A stretch of DNA of 64,000 nucleotides from NCBI GenBank assembly GCA_036417435.1, contig CM070899.1:1059001-1123000 (forward strand), in the 5' to 3' direction. Made by a program: the position numbers and the translations under genes. The number at the start of each line of letters is the position of its first letter. The first letter of the stretch is position 1. This document shows, piece by piece, positions 21,096 through 33,774 of this stretch. Origin of the DNA: Inia geoffrensis (lineage: Eukaryota > Chordata > Mammalia > Artiodactyla > Iniidae). A model generated the notes under the pieces. The model saw only the letters and a program-made list of their open reading frames with translations. It did not search any database and was not told the DNA's origin.

Positions 21096-24013
21096 ATGTG
21101 TTGTCAATTATCTACCATGTCGTAGTCCTCGAGTTGGTCTTTTTACCCTAGTTGAGCTCAGCCAGGTTATCTAAGGGAGACTGTGGGGCTGCGAAGAGAT
21201 TCCACGTGAGTTTGTTGACAGGCAGGCTGTGGGATGTCTTCATCACCTGACCTCGCAGGGCTCTGAGGCAACTCTCCCCACCCCAGCTCTTGTGGCAGAA
21301 GACAGGTGAGGGACAGCGCCCTTGGATTTGGGTCGATGGTGGGAGCCTAGCCCGGTCAGGAAGCTGTGGGTGAGAGGCAGGCTGTGGCTCTCAACATCCA
21401 AGTGTTGCTTCCTTCAGAGTTTGAAAGTATTTCCTTGTGGAAAGTAGCTTAAGTATATGTTTTATAAGCAACAAACCTAAAGCGGTATTTTGTGTCTTTA
21501 TGGCATTTCTATCTTTCTTTTTAAAACATTTGCTCAGTTTCGGGGTAGCTACAGTGTCTTATCTGGCAGCCTTCCACAGTATGACACAAGCAGGGCTCAC
21601 GGTGGGGAGCGGACAGCGCCTATAGCCAGGCTTCGGCTTTAGGGTCCCCCTCCCGAGAGGCTGAGACCCAGCCTCCTTTCTGCCCCTGTAGTGACCCCTC
21701 CTTCCTCCCTTTGCTCTTCGGGTTCTTTCCCAGCCACCCACTCTCATTTCGGCAGCTCCCTTGAGGTACTGATGGCCTAGACGTCCCGGGCAGGGCGAGG
21801 TGGGGCCCTGCTGGACACTGATTCCCCTGGAAGCATCAGTTTCTCCAGAGAGGAGCGGAGGCAGGTGGCCAGTTGCTGACGATGGATTTGAATATGTGGT
21901 CACGTGCTTGTAAACTGCAAAACGGAAGGCTGCTGCCTTCACCCCACCACCTCTCCTGGGCTGGTCCTGGGCTCCGGGTAAGGAAGCTGGGTTTGTGGGG
22001 AGCGAGTCACGGTGCGTGTTCGCGGTTGCTTCTGAGCACAGCTGAGCTCTGGCCAGCTCCTCCCCCGCAAGGACTTGGAATTTGCTTGCTGCTGTCCGCA
22101 GCGCCCCGCGATGTCCCGGGAGCACGTGGAGGGAGAGGCAGTGGGGTTTCGTGGATGAAGGCAGCAGCCAGCCCTTGAAAGACTCCGGAGGGGTTCCCAA
22201 CCCTGAGGACAGTTCAAGGTGCAAGCCTTGGCCAGCGGCAAGTCCTCACACTGAAGACTTCTGAACCTTTGCTAATATGGACAGTAAGTGATAAGAGATT
22301 ATCATCACACGAGAAGGTGATTACAAAGCTCGTAGGCAATGCAGGTTGAAGTACTGAGATGTGTCGGGCAGTGATTAATCCCAGTTGTTACTCTTCTGGA
22401 GTTTATGGATTCCACTCTAAGCACTGCTGGCGTTGCCTCCCTCCACATTTTGATGTTGTATTTTCCTTGTCATTCATTTTTAGAATAAACATTATCACGT
22501 GTCCTCCTGGCTGTCTGTTGCTTCCTCCCCCACGTGGCTGGTTCCTGTGCTGGCAGACTCCAACACTGGGTCCCTGGGCATCTCTGGGCTCCCGTCTGTG
22601 TGGTCACTCAGGACTCCTTCTCTAGCGTGGAGGCATCAAGGAAGCCAGGCTCCTTTTTACACAGTGGCCCAGGTTTCTCCAGGCCTATGTCTCTGAACCC
22701 AGCTCTGTGACGCTGATGGAGACTTGGTGGCAGAAACCCCAGAGTGCCCGCCAGAGGGGCTTTCTCTCTGCTCTCCGACCCCCACTTCTGAGGGAGCTGC
22801 CTTCTGCTCCGGGGGGATTTCTTGCAGCTCTTCCCCTCACGCCCGGGCTGGAGGATGGGTCCAGACCTGCCCGCTGCTGGGGCAGCTTGGGACTGGGCTC
22901 TGCTGGCCCAGTGTGGAGCTGAAAGTCTCCTCGCTCGCCACTGCGGTGATGAGAGCAGCTGTGGGCCTCTTCTGTTGCCTGATTTCAGTAAGTATTTTAG
23001 ATTTCTTTGTAGTCTCAGCCGTGTTTATTTTAAACCATGGTTTGGTAGCTGATTGGGCTTGTTCTGCTCAGGGTAAGAGTGACCGCCTCTTACACCCTGT
23101 ACATCTGAATCAGGTGACCAGTCAGCACTTAACCGTGCGCCAGCCTGTCTCTCCCAACTCAAGGAGTCCCCTCCTCAAGCAGATGGGCTGGACACGAGGA
23201 CACAATCAGAGGTAGACGTGGCGGAAGAGCAGAGCGGGGTCGGGGAGAAGTTTGGATTTGGGGCCTGTGGAGTCTGGGACTTGTGTGAGGAGCAGCTGGA
23301 GACCCAGCTGGACACTGGGCCAGCGAGGGGAGGGGAGAGCTCGGCTTGCAGCCAGGGGGCAAGGAGGGCAGCTGTGAGTACAGTAAAATGATGGCGTCTG
23401 AATTTGAATGGGGTGGGGGAAGCACAATGGCATAGTTTGGGTTGTCACGTCTAACTTTAACCAAAGGCTAGGAAAGGATGGCACGGCTCAGGCGACCTCT
23501 GCTGGAGGGGTCCTGGGAGACCCCAGAGTGGATGCTCCCTTTTGACGGAAGCAGTGTGGCAGAAAGCAGTTTCCAAATTCCCACCTCTGGCTGAAAATGA
23601 GAAATTAGGCAGGTTTCCCAAACATACAGCCCCCCAAGATCTGTTACCTCTTAACATAAGCCTCAGATCCACAGGTGGTCTGTGGAGTGGCCGAGGGTGC
23701 TGGGGTGTGGGTGACAGCCAGCCGCCTCCTCCCATGTGACAGGTGACATCTGCTGGTCACTGTGACCCCACTTGGCCTGTCTGGATCTGACACCTCCATC
23801 GATGGACTTGGCGTCTGAGGCTGCCCCCGGCTGTGGTCTCCCAGACTCGACAGTGGCCTTGGACGGACAGTGACGCCGGGGTCCTGCCGTGCGTGTGCCG
23901 GGCCCCGCCAGCCTTCAATCCCCAGGCCTCCCTGAGGGACTGGAAGGGCCGCCTGCCAGGGTTTCCAGCACCAGTCCCCACAGAGCTGGTGATTCAGCAA
24001 GAACACAGCTTGT
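21096..24013. other. Convergent CDCA4-CLBA1 spacer
   Basis: No coding exon recognised. The plus strand has AATAAA near 22484. The minus strand has AATAAA at 23029-23024, a candidate end for CLBA1 transcripts. Open frames at 21.6-22.2 and 23.1-24.0 kb are short, GC-driven and unsupported. Confidence 0.45.
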
Positions 24014-24031
24014 CCAGGCTGTTGTTATTTA

Positions 24032-24250
24032 TTTATTTTTGTTTGTTTGTTTCTTTGTTTTGTGGTACGCGGGCCTCTCGCTGTTGTGGCCTCTCCCGTT
24101 GTGGAGCACAGGTTCCGGACGCGCAGGCTCAGCGGCCATGGCTCACGGGCCCAGCCGCTCCGCGGCATGTGGGATCCTCCCGGACCGGGGCACGAACCCG
24201 TGTCCCCTGCATTGGCAGGCGGACTCAACCACTGCGCCACCAGGGAAGAC
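24032..24250 (-). mobile_element. CHR-2-type SINE with 18-base TSD
   Basis: Antisense copy with a (tttg)n tail. Flanks carry a perfect duplication ccaggctgttgttattta at 24014-24031 and 24251-24268. It lies downstream of the CLBA1 stop codon, possibly within its 3' UTR. Confidence 0.95.
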
Positions 24251-24785
24251 CCAGGCTGTTGTTATTTAACAAAATTTTACGAAAGGCAGTGCCGATTACT
24301 GGGCTCTGCGGTCATAAGAGGTTCCCTCAGCTGATACAGGATGGCTCGCCTGCCCGCTGGCAGACATCACCACTGGATACGCACCCAGGCACCGGGCAGG
24401 CGAGCACACTCGCTTTACGGAAACAGCACCTACCCCTGCTCGTGCCCTGCCACGTGGACACCCAAGCCAGGGGCCAGTGTGGCAGCAATGCACGCAGGGC
24501 CTACCGGGTCCCTCAATGGCTGCTCCCAGTGACAGTTCCAGCCACATGCGAAGCCACCCTGGGGTCCCAGGCAGCACGGCTCAGGCAGCCAGGCTGGGGT
24601 GGGGCTCCTGGGGACCCGGGTGCCCCCTTCCTGGTGACTGCCTCTGCTGAGGGACACCGCTCCCTCCATCAAAGCGTCAGCCCTGATACAGGACACCCCT
24701 CCACGAAATAGCTCTGGTTTCCAGTACCAAACCAAACCGGTAAGAAACCGTAAAATCCCTCAGCAAGACACAAAGTCCTCCCGCT

Positions 24786-24950
24786 TTAGCAAATGTCACT
24801 GTTAAACAGTGCCATTTTTAGGTTACGAGGGCTGAAAATCTTCTTTTTCCTTGGAATTGTGATGTATTGCCCATTTCCGTGTATGGGGGTCTTGAGGAAG
24901 AGGCTGTATGTGATCAGGCTGCCCTGTCTGCCGCCCGGCGTCCCTGGAAG
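24786..24950 (-). CDS. CLBA1: CLBA1 last coding exon
   Basis: Acceptor ctctcttgccag, residues 289-342 ([11 protein letters not shown]... to SDIC) and stop TAA at 24788-24786. A different, longer open frame covers the same DNA on this strand but breaks the splice phase and matches nothing. Confidence 0.9.
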   Translation of the reverse strand, partial: LPGTPGGRQGSLITYSLFLKTPIHGNGQYITIPRKKKIFSPRNLKMALFNSDIC

Positions 24951-27900
24951 CTGGCAAGAGAGGAGGGACAGGTCGGGGAGAGCACGCGCGCCCCCAGAGA
25001 CGCCCCCGGCCGTCCGCGCCTGCCCGGGGCCCTCGCCCGTCTCTCGCCCGTCTCTGGCGGCGTCTCCTTCCCCTCACCTTGCGCCCCTCCCCACGCGCTG
25101 CCACCACAGAGGCGCGCGGGGACTGAAGCCACAGCTTCTCCCGGAGCAAACGGGACTGCGCCGTGAGCAGGGCACGCTGGGCCCCGGGCCCCTGTCGCCC
25201 TCCTCGTCCTCCTCCCACCCGGCCGGTGGCCCCAGGGACATTCCCAACGAACCGCTGCTGCCGCGGCCGCGGTCCCCGCAGGGGCGGCCCGGGGTGGGGG
25301 TGGGGGGCTTGCTGGGGACGTTTCTGTCTTGCTGCTCTAAGGCGGTCCCAGCCACGTGCCTCTAGAAAGTTCCGCCTCCTGCCCCGCGGTTTCGCAGGGC
25401 AGAGGGGCGGCCCCTGTGCCCGTCTCCCGCCAGCCAGGCGGCGCCAACTCACACCGGAGCCGGCTCCCGCCGAGAGCCCCGCCTCCGCGCGCCGCTCCCT
25501 CCACGCCCTCCTGCCGCCCCAGCTCCGGATCAGGCCCTTGGCCTCGGCGCCCCCTGCGTGGCACCCCGCACTCCACCCTGTGCAGCCCCGCCTTCTCCCT
25601 GGGGGAGGGGGGCGCTCAGAGGCAGCTCCACACCCGGGGCAGCACGGGGTCCTGGGGCAGCACGGGGTCCTGGGGCGTGCGGGTGGGGACGCGCCCCTCC
25701 AGGCTGAGCTCGCGCCCCGCCGGAGCTGGGCTGCCAACGGCGCACCCCTCCCGACACGTGGTCCCAGGGTGGGCGGGAGACCCTGTTCCCGGACGAGGCT
25801 TTACCTCCAGAGGGGTGGCAGGACGGAGGCTACCTGCCGCCCCTCTGGCTCTCACGAGCCCATGAGAGTTAAAGGATAGAAGCGACCGGAACCCGAGACC
25901 CAGGCCCCAGGCGTCCCGGGCTCTCACCTTGGTCTGGATCAGGGCTCTGCAGCGGTGCAGGCGGAAGCCGAGCTCTTCAGGCTCGTGGAGGCCAGGGTCT
26001 CCCAGAGTGCGTCCCGGGCCCTCCAAAGGGCTCTGAGGAAGTAAACCAGTGTCAGCAGAGGGAAGGAAGATTAAAAGGTCGTTTTCTCTTTTTCACCTGG
26101 GCCCTCCGGCAGGTCTCCCTGTAAAATGGCAACGTGGCCCCAACTCGGGCTCCGCTGGGGGCTGCCAGCCGCCCACCCCGGCTCACGCGGCCGTCCGGCC
26201 AAGGACCGCGGTGCCCTTCTCAACCGAGGTCCTTGCCGCCTCTCCTCCCCCCCTCCCCCCACTGTTTTCCTCCCACAGAGACTCACCAGCCCGGGTCACT
26301 GTCCAGCCCCGCAGGCCCCCTCCCGGCCAGTGTGGCCACGGCCACCATTCCTGTGCCCCGTGTTCACCGGGGCCTGCCTGCCAGCCCCTTCTGTTTTCCA
26401 CTTTTGAAAATTTCCATAATACTTAAAAAATGGAAAAAGATCTTCGCCAGCTTGGTGCCTGAAAGACGACCATCCTTACAATTTGCGTTTCTTTGATGAC
26501 TCATGAGCCCTACGGCTTGTAAGTGGCTGTGACTTGGCTCTCGGTGAGACACGTGGCCTCTGGCCGTGGCCTTCCCGAGCGCGCGTCCCCGGCCACCGCT
26601 CTGCTCCGGCTTGGCTGGCTCCCACCTCAGGGCCCGCCTGGCGGCAGACCCCACACCTCCCCTGCACCCCCTGCCCGCGGCCTTCACGGTGACCCGGCCC
26701 CCCAAGCCCACCGCCTCCAGTAGCACCTGTGAGGTGGCTGCGCCCTGCGTCCCCCGGCAGAGTGCACCGCTACATCACCGCGCTGCCAGGGCATTTCCTT
26801 CACCAGGCGCCGAGGGCAGGGCTGCGCCTGATGGCCCGTCGAGGAGCTGCCGGAGCCAGACGAGGGCGCCCTGGCTCGCCCTTCCCGCCTTGAGATGGCA
26901 GCGTCCAGGCTGCAGGTGCGTGCCGCGCGGCCCGCCTCCCGCCCCGCCCAGGAGCGGCGCACAGGGTGGCTGGCAGAGATGTGCACAGTCCTGCCAGCCC
27001 CCAGGAGCCCACCTCCACCCAGGTCATTTCACCTTCTGAGCAGCATCTATTCCGAGAACAAGAAGGAAGTTTTCCCGGCAACGGGACTCGCTCCAGAGGC
27101 CTCGGGAAGTCATCACGGTCCTGGTGCTCTGAAGAGCTCTCCAGAGTTTTCTGGATTCAGAACTGGAAAAGAGCGGCATTAATTACAAAGTAGCCCAGAA
27201 GGGCTTCAGGCGGGAGGCAAAGAGGGCACCTGACCCTTCAGAACTCTGACCACAGAACCCCGGCTTCTCACCACTTTGTTTACTCAAGCATCTACTGTCC
27301 TGCAAGTGTCCAGCACCGCCCCTCCTCCCGGCTTTATTTCTCTGCACAGAGCACAGCCCTGGCCTGAATGACCAATTTCACCATCACGTGTCTCCTCCAA
27401 GGGCAGAAGCCCTGGGAGGCCAGATATTCCGCAGTCTTGTTTCCTGATGATCTCAGGTGCCTAGAACCACGCCAGGTACCACAGAGATGTCCAGAAACTG
27501 AGAGGAGCAGATGCCGAGAGGGATAAACATGAGCGAGTGCCGTGGCCCCGTCCTGCTGCTCAGCCTGGCCTCCAGGAGAGAAGGCACGGGCAGGCGCGCA
27601 AATGGCTACAGGGGCACAGGCTCGCCAAGTGCCGAGTCGCTTCCAGACCACCCCAGAGTAACCCTGACCCTCTGTGTTACGACAGCGTCCAGCCTGGCCC
27701 GGTCCCGACACGCAGGACCACCTGTGCCTGCGGGTGCCCCAGGATCACACGGCCCACCTTCTGCCCTGGACCACGACCTGGGGAAGCAGTGTGCCCAGGG
27801 GGCACACCGGCCACCTGGGCTGGCCTGGTCCCCAGGCCTCTGCTGGGGTGGGGGGAGAGTGCTCTGGGCAGGCGCTGGCTGGGACCCCAGCTCGGACCCC

Positions 27901-30378
27901 CACCAGAGCCTAGGAGAGCCCACCTGCAGAGCTGTCTGACAAAGTCTCCACCTGCTCGCCTGCCCGGCAGCGCGCAGGGACCAGGGAAGCTAGCTCCCAC
28001 ACACCTCCACCTCCTCCCTCTGGGGCCTGGGTCCAGCAGGTCCCAGGCTGCTCAGCCTGTATTTTATCCACTCGAGCTAAACTGGTTTTTCGCTCAGTGC
28101 TCAGTGAAAGGGTGTCTTAGAAAATGGCCGTCCACAAACAAGTGCCTCTGATCTCCCCTAGGGACCTTGCCCTGGGAGTGTCAGCCTTGCTGGCAGCCCC
28201 AGGAGCACTGGTGGGCTGACCCTGCGGTGGGCCTAGAATGTCTCCAGGGTACTAGGGGGTCACTTGGTCCAGTCCCCCAGGAGCCCCTGTGCCCGCCACC
28301 CAAGCCCACTGGTCCCTCCCTCACCCCCAGCACTCTCCCCAAGAACGAGGAGCTAGCGCTCCCTGGCCCGCTTTGCTCCGGGTGAGCTGGTGGGGGGGCG
28401 GGGGAAGGGCTGGACATGGCTCCAAAAGGAGGAGCTGCTGCACCTGTGCCACCCGGTCCTTCAACCCTTGGACCACAGGTGGTGGAACCTCGGGAGGGAC
28501 GAAGCCTTCTATAGAGGTAAGAACAGAAGACCCCATGCGTCCACCATATCAACCAAAGGCATAAATGCAGAGCTGCCAGAAGACATGTGAGCGCCAATCC
28601 AAGTTCATTACCACAGTTTATGCACAGATTCAAGGCCAAGTTTTCCTTCGTTGCTTGTTTCTAAGAAATGGTCTAAGGTGGAAACATCTTCAGCTGCCTG
28701 TGGGACCGGTACTTCTTGAAAAGCGAACCTAAAAATCTTCTCATAGCTGACAATAGGCTGAAAAACATACCAAAATTAGGCAAAATACACACATCATGTC
28801 ACCTTATTCCAAATATATAATTTCGGTACAAATGAAATTTGTAAATGATTATATACCGTTGCTGCTACTAAAACATGACATGTTCGTTCTTACAAATTCA
28901 CTGCACTGTGCGTCGTGCAATGGAAACCAGTGTGTGTGGAAAAGTGTGATTAGGGCACAGTAGTCATAAACTTCATCAGTGACACATGGAAAAAAGATAT
29001 GCACACAATAAAAACGTGAGCGCTGTTTCCCACGTGTTAATTGGTTGAGAAATCCATTCCTGTTACAATAAACATGGCCCTTCCCGGAAAAGAGGTTTGC
29101 AGGTTGTGAATTAGTGTGAGGTGCTGGAAGGTGGGTTGTCTGATGTCAGGGTGGGTGTGGGTAGACCGAGGTGGCTGGGAGAGGTGGGCATGGGCGTGGT
29201 GCATATTCACGTGGGCCTCAGTTCAGCAGGTGTGGTTTTCTGCATTCACCTGGGGTTTCCTGCAAAGTTCACATTATGCTTCAATTGTTCCCCGGTACAG
29301 TAATCGCATTGGAAGACAGTCCTGTCTTCAAAACAAGCATTAAAGCAGAGCTAACTGTATGTATGAAGAGTGGATCTTGTCAGAGGTCCTGGTTTAGAAA
29401 AACGGACCATCCTTAGAACCAGCAAATCCTTTCCTCCCTTCTCTGTTTCACTTTTGGTGTTTGGGGTAAACCATTTGGGAAGAGAAGGCAGAGAAGGAGG
29501 AGGATGAGAGGCAGTCATACTAAAGGGAAACCCTGGAGGTCAGGGCAGGAAGGGTGGACGGAGCAAGGGGGTGAGTCCTGGGCTTTCCAGGCCACCTCCA
29601 GCGCCCGGTCAGTGCATGCACACTGAAATGTGACTCTTGGTGACGTTTTCTAAATAAGTAGATTGACAACTCAGACGAAAGAAATGCTCTTTCACCACGT
29701 GCCCTAAACTGGGGCCCGGAAAACACAGCCTCGTTGATGGAGAGTGGGCAGACGCTCCCCTCAGGAAGGTGGAGGGAAAGGAAGGTGGGGGTGGGATGAA
29801 GCCCGGAGAAAAGCAGACCCCCTCCCTGGCCAGCCCACCAAAGCACAGGAAACACTTCCTGTGCAACATGGCAAAGACGAATACTTTAGAAATACCTCAG
29901 AAGGTGTGATGGCGCTGGTTCCTGTCACCCCAGGTCCACCCTGGTGAGACTGGCGAGAACCAGGCTCCTTTTGGGCAGAAATGGTTCTCGGCGGCTGAGG
30001 TTCTGTGGGCCTCTCCGGGAGCTCAAAGGACTGAGAGAATTGTTCAGACCTGGCTGAGGATTCCCGAAAGCCTTCAAACTCTCCCCAGGCACCGCTGTGT
30101 TCCCCTAGGTCTGGACCCCTGGCAGAGGCAGACAAGCCCTCTCCGCTGCGCCCAGAGATCCTGGCTTCCCCATCCCCATCGGGCGGGGGAAGGAGGGAGC
30201 GGGGACTCGCCCACCCCACAGCGTCACTGCCCTGTGTCCCAGGTGCCGAGCCTGCACCGCTGTCTTTAGAAACCCGGCAGAAGGAAACCCCGCCTTCTTG
30301 CTCTGCGAGGTCACTCAGAAACGCGCAGAGAGGGGGCACGTGGCCAGGTGCTCCCCTCAGCTCCCGCTGGCCTTGCAT
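24786..30378 (-). CDS. CLBA1: Clathrin-binding box of aftiphilin-containing protein 1
   Basis: Complete spliced gene, 342 residues. Coding exons on the minus strand: 30378-29896, 28757-28612, 27162-27033, 26032-25928, 24950-24786 (TAA). All introns are GT-AG and phases agree (0, 2, 0, 0). CLBA1 is an aftiphilin-related protein expected to bind clathrin and act in vesicle traffic near the trans-Golgi. Its function is known mainly from this motif family. The N-terminal third is low-complexity and ends in the conserved box WGEFEGF (residues 98-104) followed by [13 protein letters not shown] conserved segment [14 protein letters not shown] (about 166-179) opens exon 2, followed by [10 protein letters not shown]. 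Exon 3 holds SRKLWRALQ and [16 protein letters not shown]. Exon 4 ends CRALIQTK. Exon 5 has [20 protein letters not shown]. The start at 30378 has A at -3 and matches the family N-terminus MQGQRE; the frame is open further upstream, so a longer start cannot be excluded. Human CLBA1 is, from memory, about 326 residues. Confidence 0.93.
25928..26032 (-). CDS. CLBA1: CLBA1 coding exon 4
   Basis: Acceptor acttcctcag, residues 254-288 from SPLEG to CRALIQTK, donor GTGAGA, phase 0 at both ends. The first half is poorly conserved; the EPEEL...CRALIQTK end is the recognisable part. Confidence 0.85.
27033..27162 (-). CDS. CLBA1: CLBA1 coding exon 3
   Basis: Acceptor cttttccag, completes the Cys-210 codon and runs to residue 253 (ending GIDAAQK), donor GTGAAA. 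Carries [11 protein letters not shown], a strongly conserved segment of the family. Confidence 0.9.
28612..28757 (-). CDS. CLBA1: CLBA1 coding exon 2
   Basis: Acceptor tttttcag, then residues 162-209 ([16 protein letters not shown]...) and two bases of codon 210, donor GTAATG. Too short and split for a simple open-frame scan; found by its conserved FRFAFQEV block. Confidence 0.9.
29896..30378 (-). CDS. CLBA1: CLBA1 coding exon 1
   Basis: Residues 1-161, ending TCT GAG before donor GTATTT (29895 downward), phase 0. Holds the clathrin-binding box WGEFEGF. The open frame continues past the donor into intron and would give a wrong tail, so the splice site decides the end. Confidence 0.9.
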
Positions 30379-30639
30379 GTTGGTGCCGCCAAGCCCGCAT
30401 AGACGCGATGGAAAGATGCTCAGGAGACATCCACACCGCCGTGCGGGAGATGCCCGGGGCTGGACAGGGCCCGACGGGGTTGCCTGCTCGCCCACTGCCC
30501 AGCAGCTGCCGGCGGCTCCCTCGGGAGTACGGATGGGCTGGTGTGGGTCCACTGTCGGTGCGGAACGGACGCAGACCGCATACACAGCCTGGTCACCCAG
30601 GCAAAAGTGACCGGAGCCGCTGCCCGGCTTCCCCCACAC

Positions 30640-31258
30640 GTCTGGGCGAACGGTCCAGCACAGGGGCGTGTCCTAGAGACCAACCAGGTGCTGGGGGTCA
30701 GCACTGCCTGGGAGGGTGGACGAACTGCGGGGTCCTGCCTCGGCCGCCGTGGGCAGGGGTCTGCGACGCCCAGTCTGACGGAGCCGGGGAGAGTCCGGGC
30801 GCCCGCGGGAGGGCGGCGCCCCGGGGGGTCCCCGAGAGTTGGGTCGGGGGCTCGGGTAGTCCCCTCGCGGGGCGGGCGGGGGTCCGAGGCGGCCGCTGAG
30901 GACCACGATCGGGCCTGGCCTACGGCTCCCGAGGGGCGGACTTGGGGCGCGCTGGGGCCCCGGCGTCCGGCTCGGGCCCGCACCCACCTCGGCCAAGTCT
31001 CCGCCTCCGCCCGCGGGCGCAGCAGGCTGCGGGGGGTCTCCTTGGCCTGCGCTGGACGGTTGCCCGGCAACGACGCGCGACTGTTCAGCTTCCGTCGTCT
31101 GCCGCCCTGGCGTCAGTGCGCCGGCGCCGCGCGGGGCGTGGCAGCGCCAGGCCCCGCCCCCGCGCCGGCGAAGGGCTGTGCGCGTCGAGAACGGACTATC
31201 CGGCTGTACCCAGCCAGGGCGGGGCCCGTCACGCCGCCGCGCGAAAAGGCTCTGGTTA
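30640..31258 (-). promoter_or_regulatory. CLBA1: CLBA1 CpG-island promoter
   Basis: CpG-dense block with several GC boxes ('caggccccgcccccgcgccg' near 31150) just upstream of the CLBA1 start on the minus strand. The transcription start and the 5' untranslated exon boundary could not be fixed. AHNAK2 lies 6 kb away in divergent orientation with its own island, so this is not a shared promoter. Confidence 0.65.
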
Positions 31259-32489
31259 ATTAGACGACTCCTCGTGCTGCCACCCAACGTGGAACGGGCG
31301 TCCTACACGCCCCGCGGCCGGGAGTGAGCAGGCGCGTGCCGTCGCCAACGTCCATCCCCCCAACCCCGGCGGCCAGCTGCAGCCCTCCCACCCGGGCCGC
31401 CCTGGATGCCCTCTCTTGCCCCTGTCCCGCCGCAGTGGGGATGTGTGTAGCTGTGCCATCTGTCTTGTGAAATCCCGAATCCCCAGAAGCTAGTACTTCC
31501 AAGTGTGGACCTCCTGGCAGGCAGGAGCGGGGTCGCGACCCCCTCCCTCTCGGGTCCCATGTAGTGCCCTGATTCTCGGCCTGGTCACCAGCCAGCCCCA
31601 AGGCAGAGCAGGGCCAGTCTGGGCCATGGACCACCAGCCCCTCCTGCTGCCACCTGCCCCAGGGCAAGGGGCGCTCATGGGCTAGCCCTGCCCTCCTGCT
31701 AGGTCCCTTCCCAGGCACTCCAGGCCTTTCCCCATCTGCCTAAATCAGCCCCCCGCAGATGCGGCCACCAGGCCCCGGCTGAAGCCCTGATCCATACGCG
31801 GTCTCCCAGTCTACCTTCAGGCTCAGATTTCTCCACCCTGGGACCTCCTGGGGATCCCCCTGGGCCCTGTCCGGTTTGCATGAATCACCTGCTCTCTCAA
31901 TGGTCCTTCGCGGCTAAACTACCGAAAATTTCAGTTTTAAAAATTACCAGATGAGATCGTTCTCTGAACCCCGGACCTTAGCCATCTGCCACATCCCCTG
32001 CTTCCCGAGGGGCACAACGGCCAGCAATGCAGCGTTGGAGCAATGCAGTCAGACTGCCCAGTGCTGGGCAGACACTGGGGTGACCCTGCAGGAAGGTGAC
32101 CAGACACCGGCTCTCTCCTGCCTCGACGTCACCCAAGGAGAGCGGTCCCGTGCTGTCCACCCACTGCTGGGACCCCCTCATTCACTGTCCTTGCCATCCT
32201 TATGGTCCAGGGGCTGGAAAGTGGTAGGAGGGGTGTTGTCTTCGTGTCCCGGTGAGGAAACTGACGGCCAGGCACGAAGGCCTGAGTAAGAAGTGTGGCT
32301 GGGGCTGGAGCCTGCTCTCCAGACCGTCGGCAGCTCCCCACGCGCTGTCTGGACCTCAGTGAAGAGTGAGGATGGCACTGTGACCTTCAGGGGACAGAAT
32401 GAGGTGACCCGACAAGACACAGGCCCGCGGGTGGTTTGCTCTGCGTTACGTGGTGTGGTAGCTGAATAAAGCCTCCTGCAGGAGCCCCT

Positions 32490-32825
32490 GCTGGTCCCCG
32501 GAACTCGTAGGGACTCTACAGACATGATCAGGTTACGCCTCTCACCATGGGAAGAGGGTTCCGGGTTACGCCATTGAGTTCGATGTAATCACAGGGGTCC
32601 TTACAAGAGGGAGGCGGGAGGGTCAGAGTCTGAGAAGACGGCGGGACGGAAGCAGAGGTCAGAGTGATGCAGGGCCACCAACCAAGGAGCGCAGGTGGCC
32701 TCGGAAGCTGAAGAAGGCCAGGACGTGATCTGTCCTGAAAGAGGAGCCCCAGGAGGAATGCAGCCCTGCGACGCCCGGAACTGTAAGGGAATAAATGAGA
32801 GTTGGTTTAAGCCCCTGCCTCTGTG
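32490..32825 (+). mobile_element. MaLR/MLT1-like LTR remnant
   Basis: Contains 'gtaatcacaggggtccttac', 'gcagaggtcagagtgatgc', 'ccaaccaaggagcgcaggtg', and the end 'gaactgtaagggaataaatg' with AATAAA. This is the order typical of ancient mammalian MaLR-class LTRs. The family call is from memory and the left border is approximate. Confidence 0.5.
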
Positions 32826-32854
32826 TGTGTGTGTGTGTGTGTGAGTGTGAGTGT
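32820..32854. repeat. (TG)n microsatellite
   Basis: About ten TG units followed by gagtgtgagtgtgg variants. Confidence 0.9.
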
Positions 32855-33774
32855 GGTTACACCTGGCTGACCCCTGGCTATGCCTCTAAGGAGGTGCTGC
32901 GTTGGGGGAACCAAGACTCAGAGGAGGCAGCAGAGGTGATCCCGACATTGGGTGCCGTGCCCTGGATGCAGGAGTGGGTGGGGGAAGCCCAAGGAGCTGA
33001 CAGGTGGCCCCTGGCTCCTCAGGCCGGCGTCTGGGGGCTCTGGGCATGACGTGGGGCGGAAGCCGAGGGCCAGGCCTCCAGGTGGGTGGGCAGGGCAGGC
33101 AGCTGTTGAAGTTTGAAAGGCTTCACGTGCTGGGGGAGACTGGCCAGAGGGGGCAGGTCCCCATTAAAGTGGGGGTGCAGGGGACACAAGCCACGACTCC
33201 CGAGGCGCTGTGCAGGCTGGGCACGGTGTGGTGAGGAGAGAGCCCATGTGGTCCTCCCAGGCTGCTCGTCTGTCAATGCCTCGGTCCAGCCCTGCGCCCC
33301 AGCCCTCCTGAACGGTGGTGGGGCAGCTTCTCGTCTGCCGTTGCCCCACCAAGCCTCCCCTGACACAGCCTCAGGAAGAAGGGGCCGGCTGCCACTTCGC
33401 CTGGAGCCCCACGGTATCCTAGCAACTCTGCACATCGCCTGATGAGCCATGGGGAGGGCCACTCACTCCAGGGAGCACCTAGCTGGTCTGCTCCTCAGCC
33501 CCAAGTCCTTAGGGTGAGTCAAGGAGGACGCCCGTCCCCAGGCCTGGAGTGGGCACTCAGCTTGGGGGAGAGTGAGGCAGTTAGAGGCCGGGGGCCAGCA
33601 GACCTGGAGCCCTTCCCCCCGCCTCTGTGCAGAGGACTGGGTGGGAGGGCAGATAGCAGTGGAGGACATCCCAGGTGCCCCCACCACCCTGTGTGCCCCT
33701 CCAGCTGGGCTGGGCTGGGGCAGCGACAGTGGCAGAGCTATTTTTGCTTATGCTGCCGCAGCTGCTGCAAGGAG

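Noticed and set aside
24823..25737. 304-codon minus-strand frame near CLBA1 exon 5
   Set aside because: It reads exon 5 in the wrong frame and runs through intron; the phased CLBA1 exon explains the conserved residues.
29761..30639. 292-codon minus-strand frame taken whole as a protein
   Set aside because: Only its middle (30378-29896) is CLBA1 exon 1. The 5' part precedes the family start and the 3' part is intron after a GT donor.
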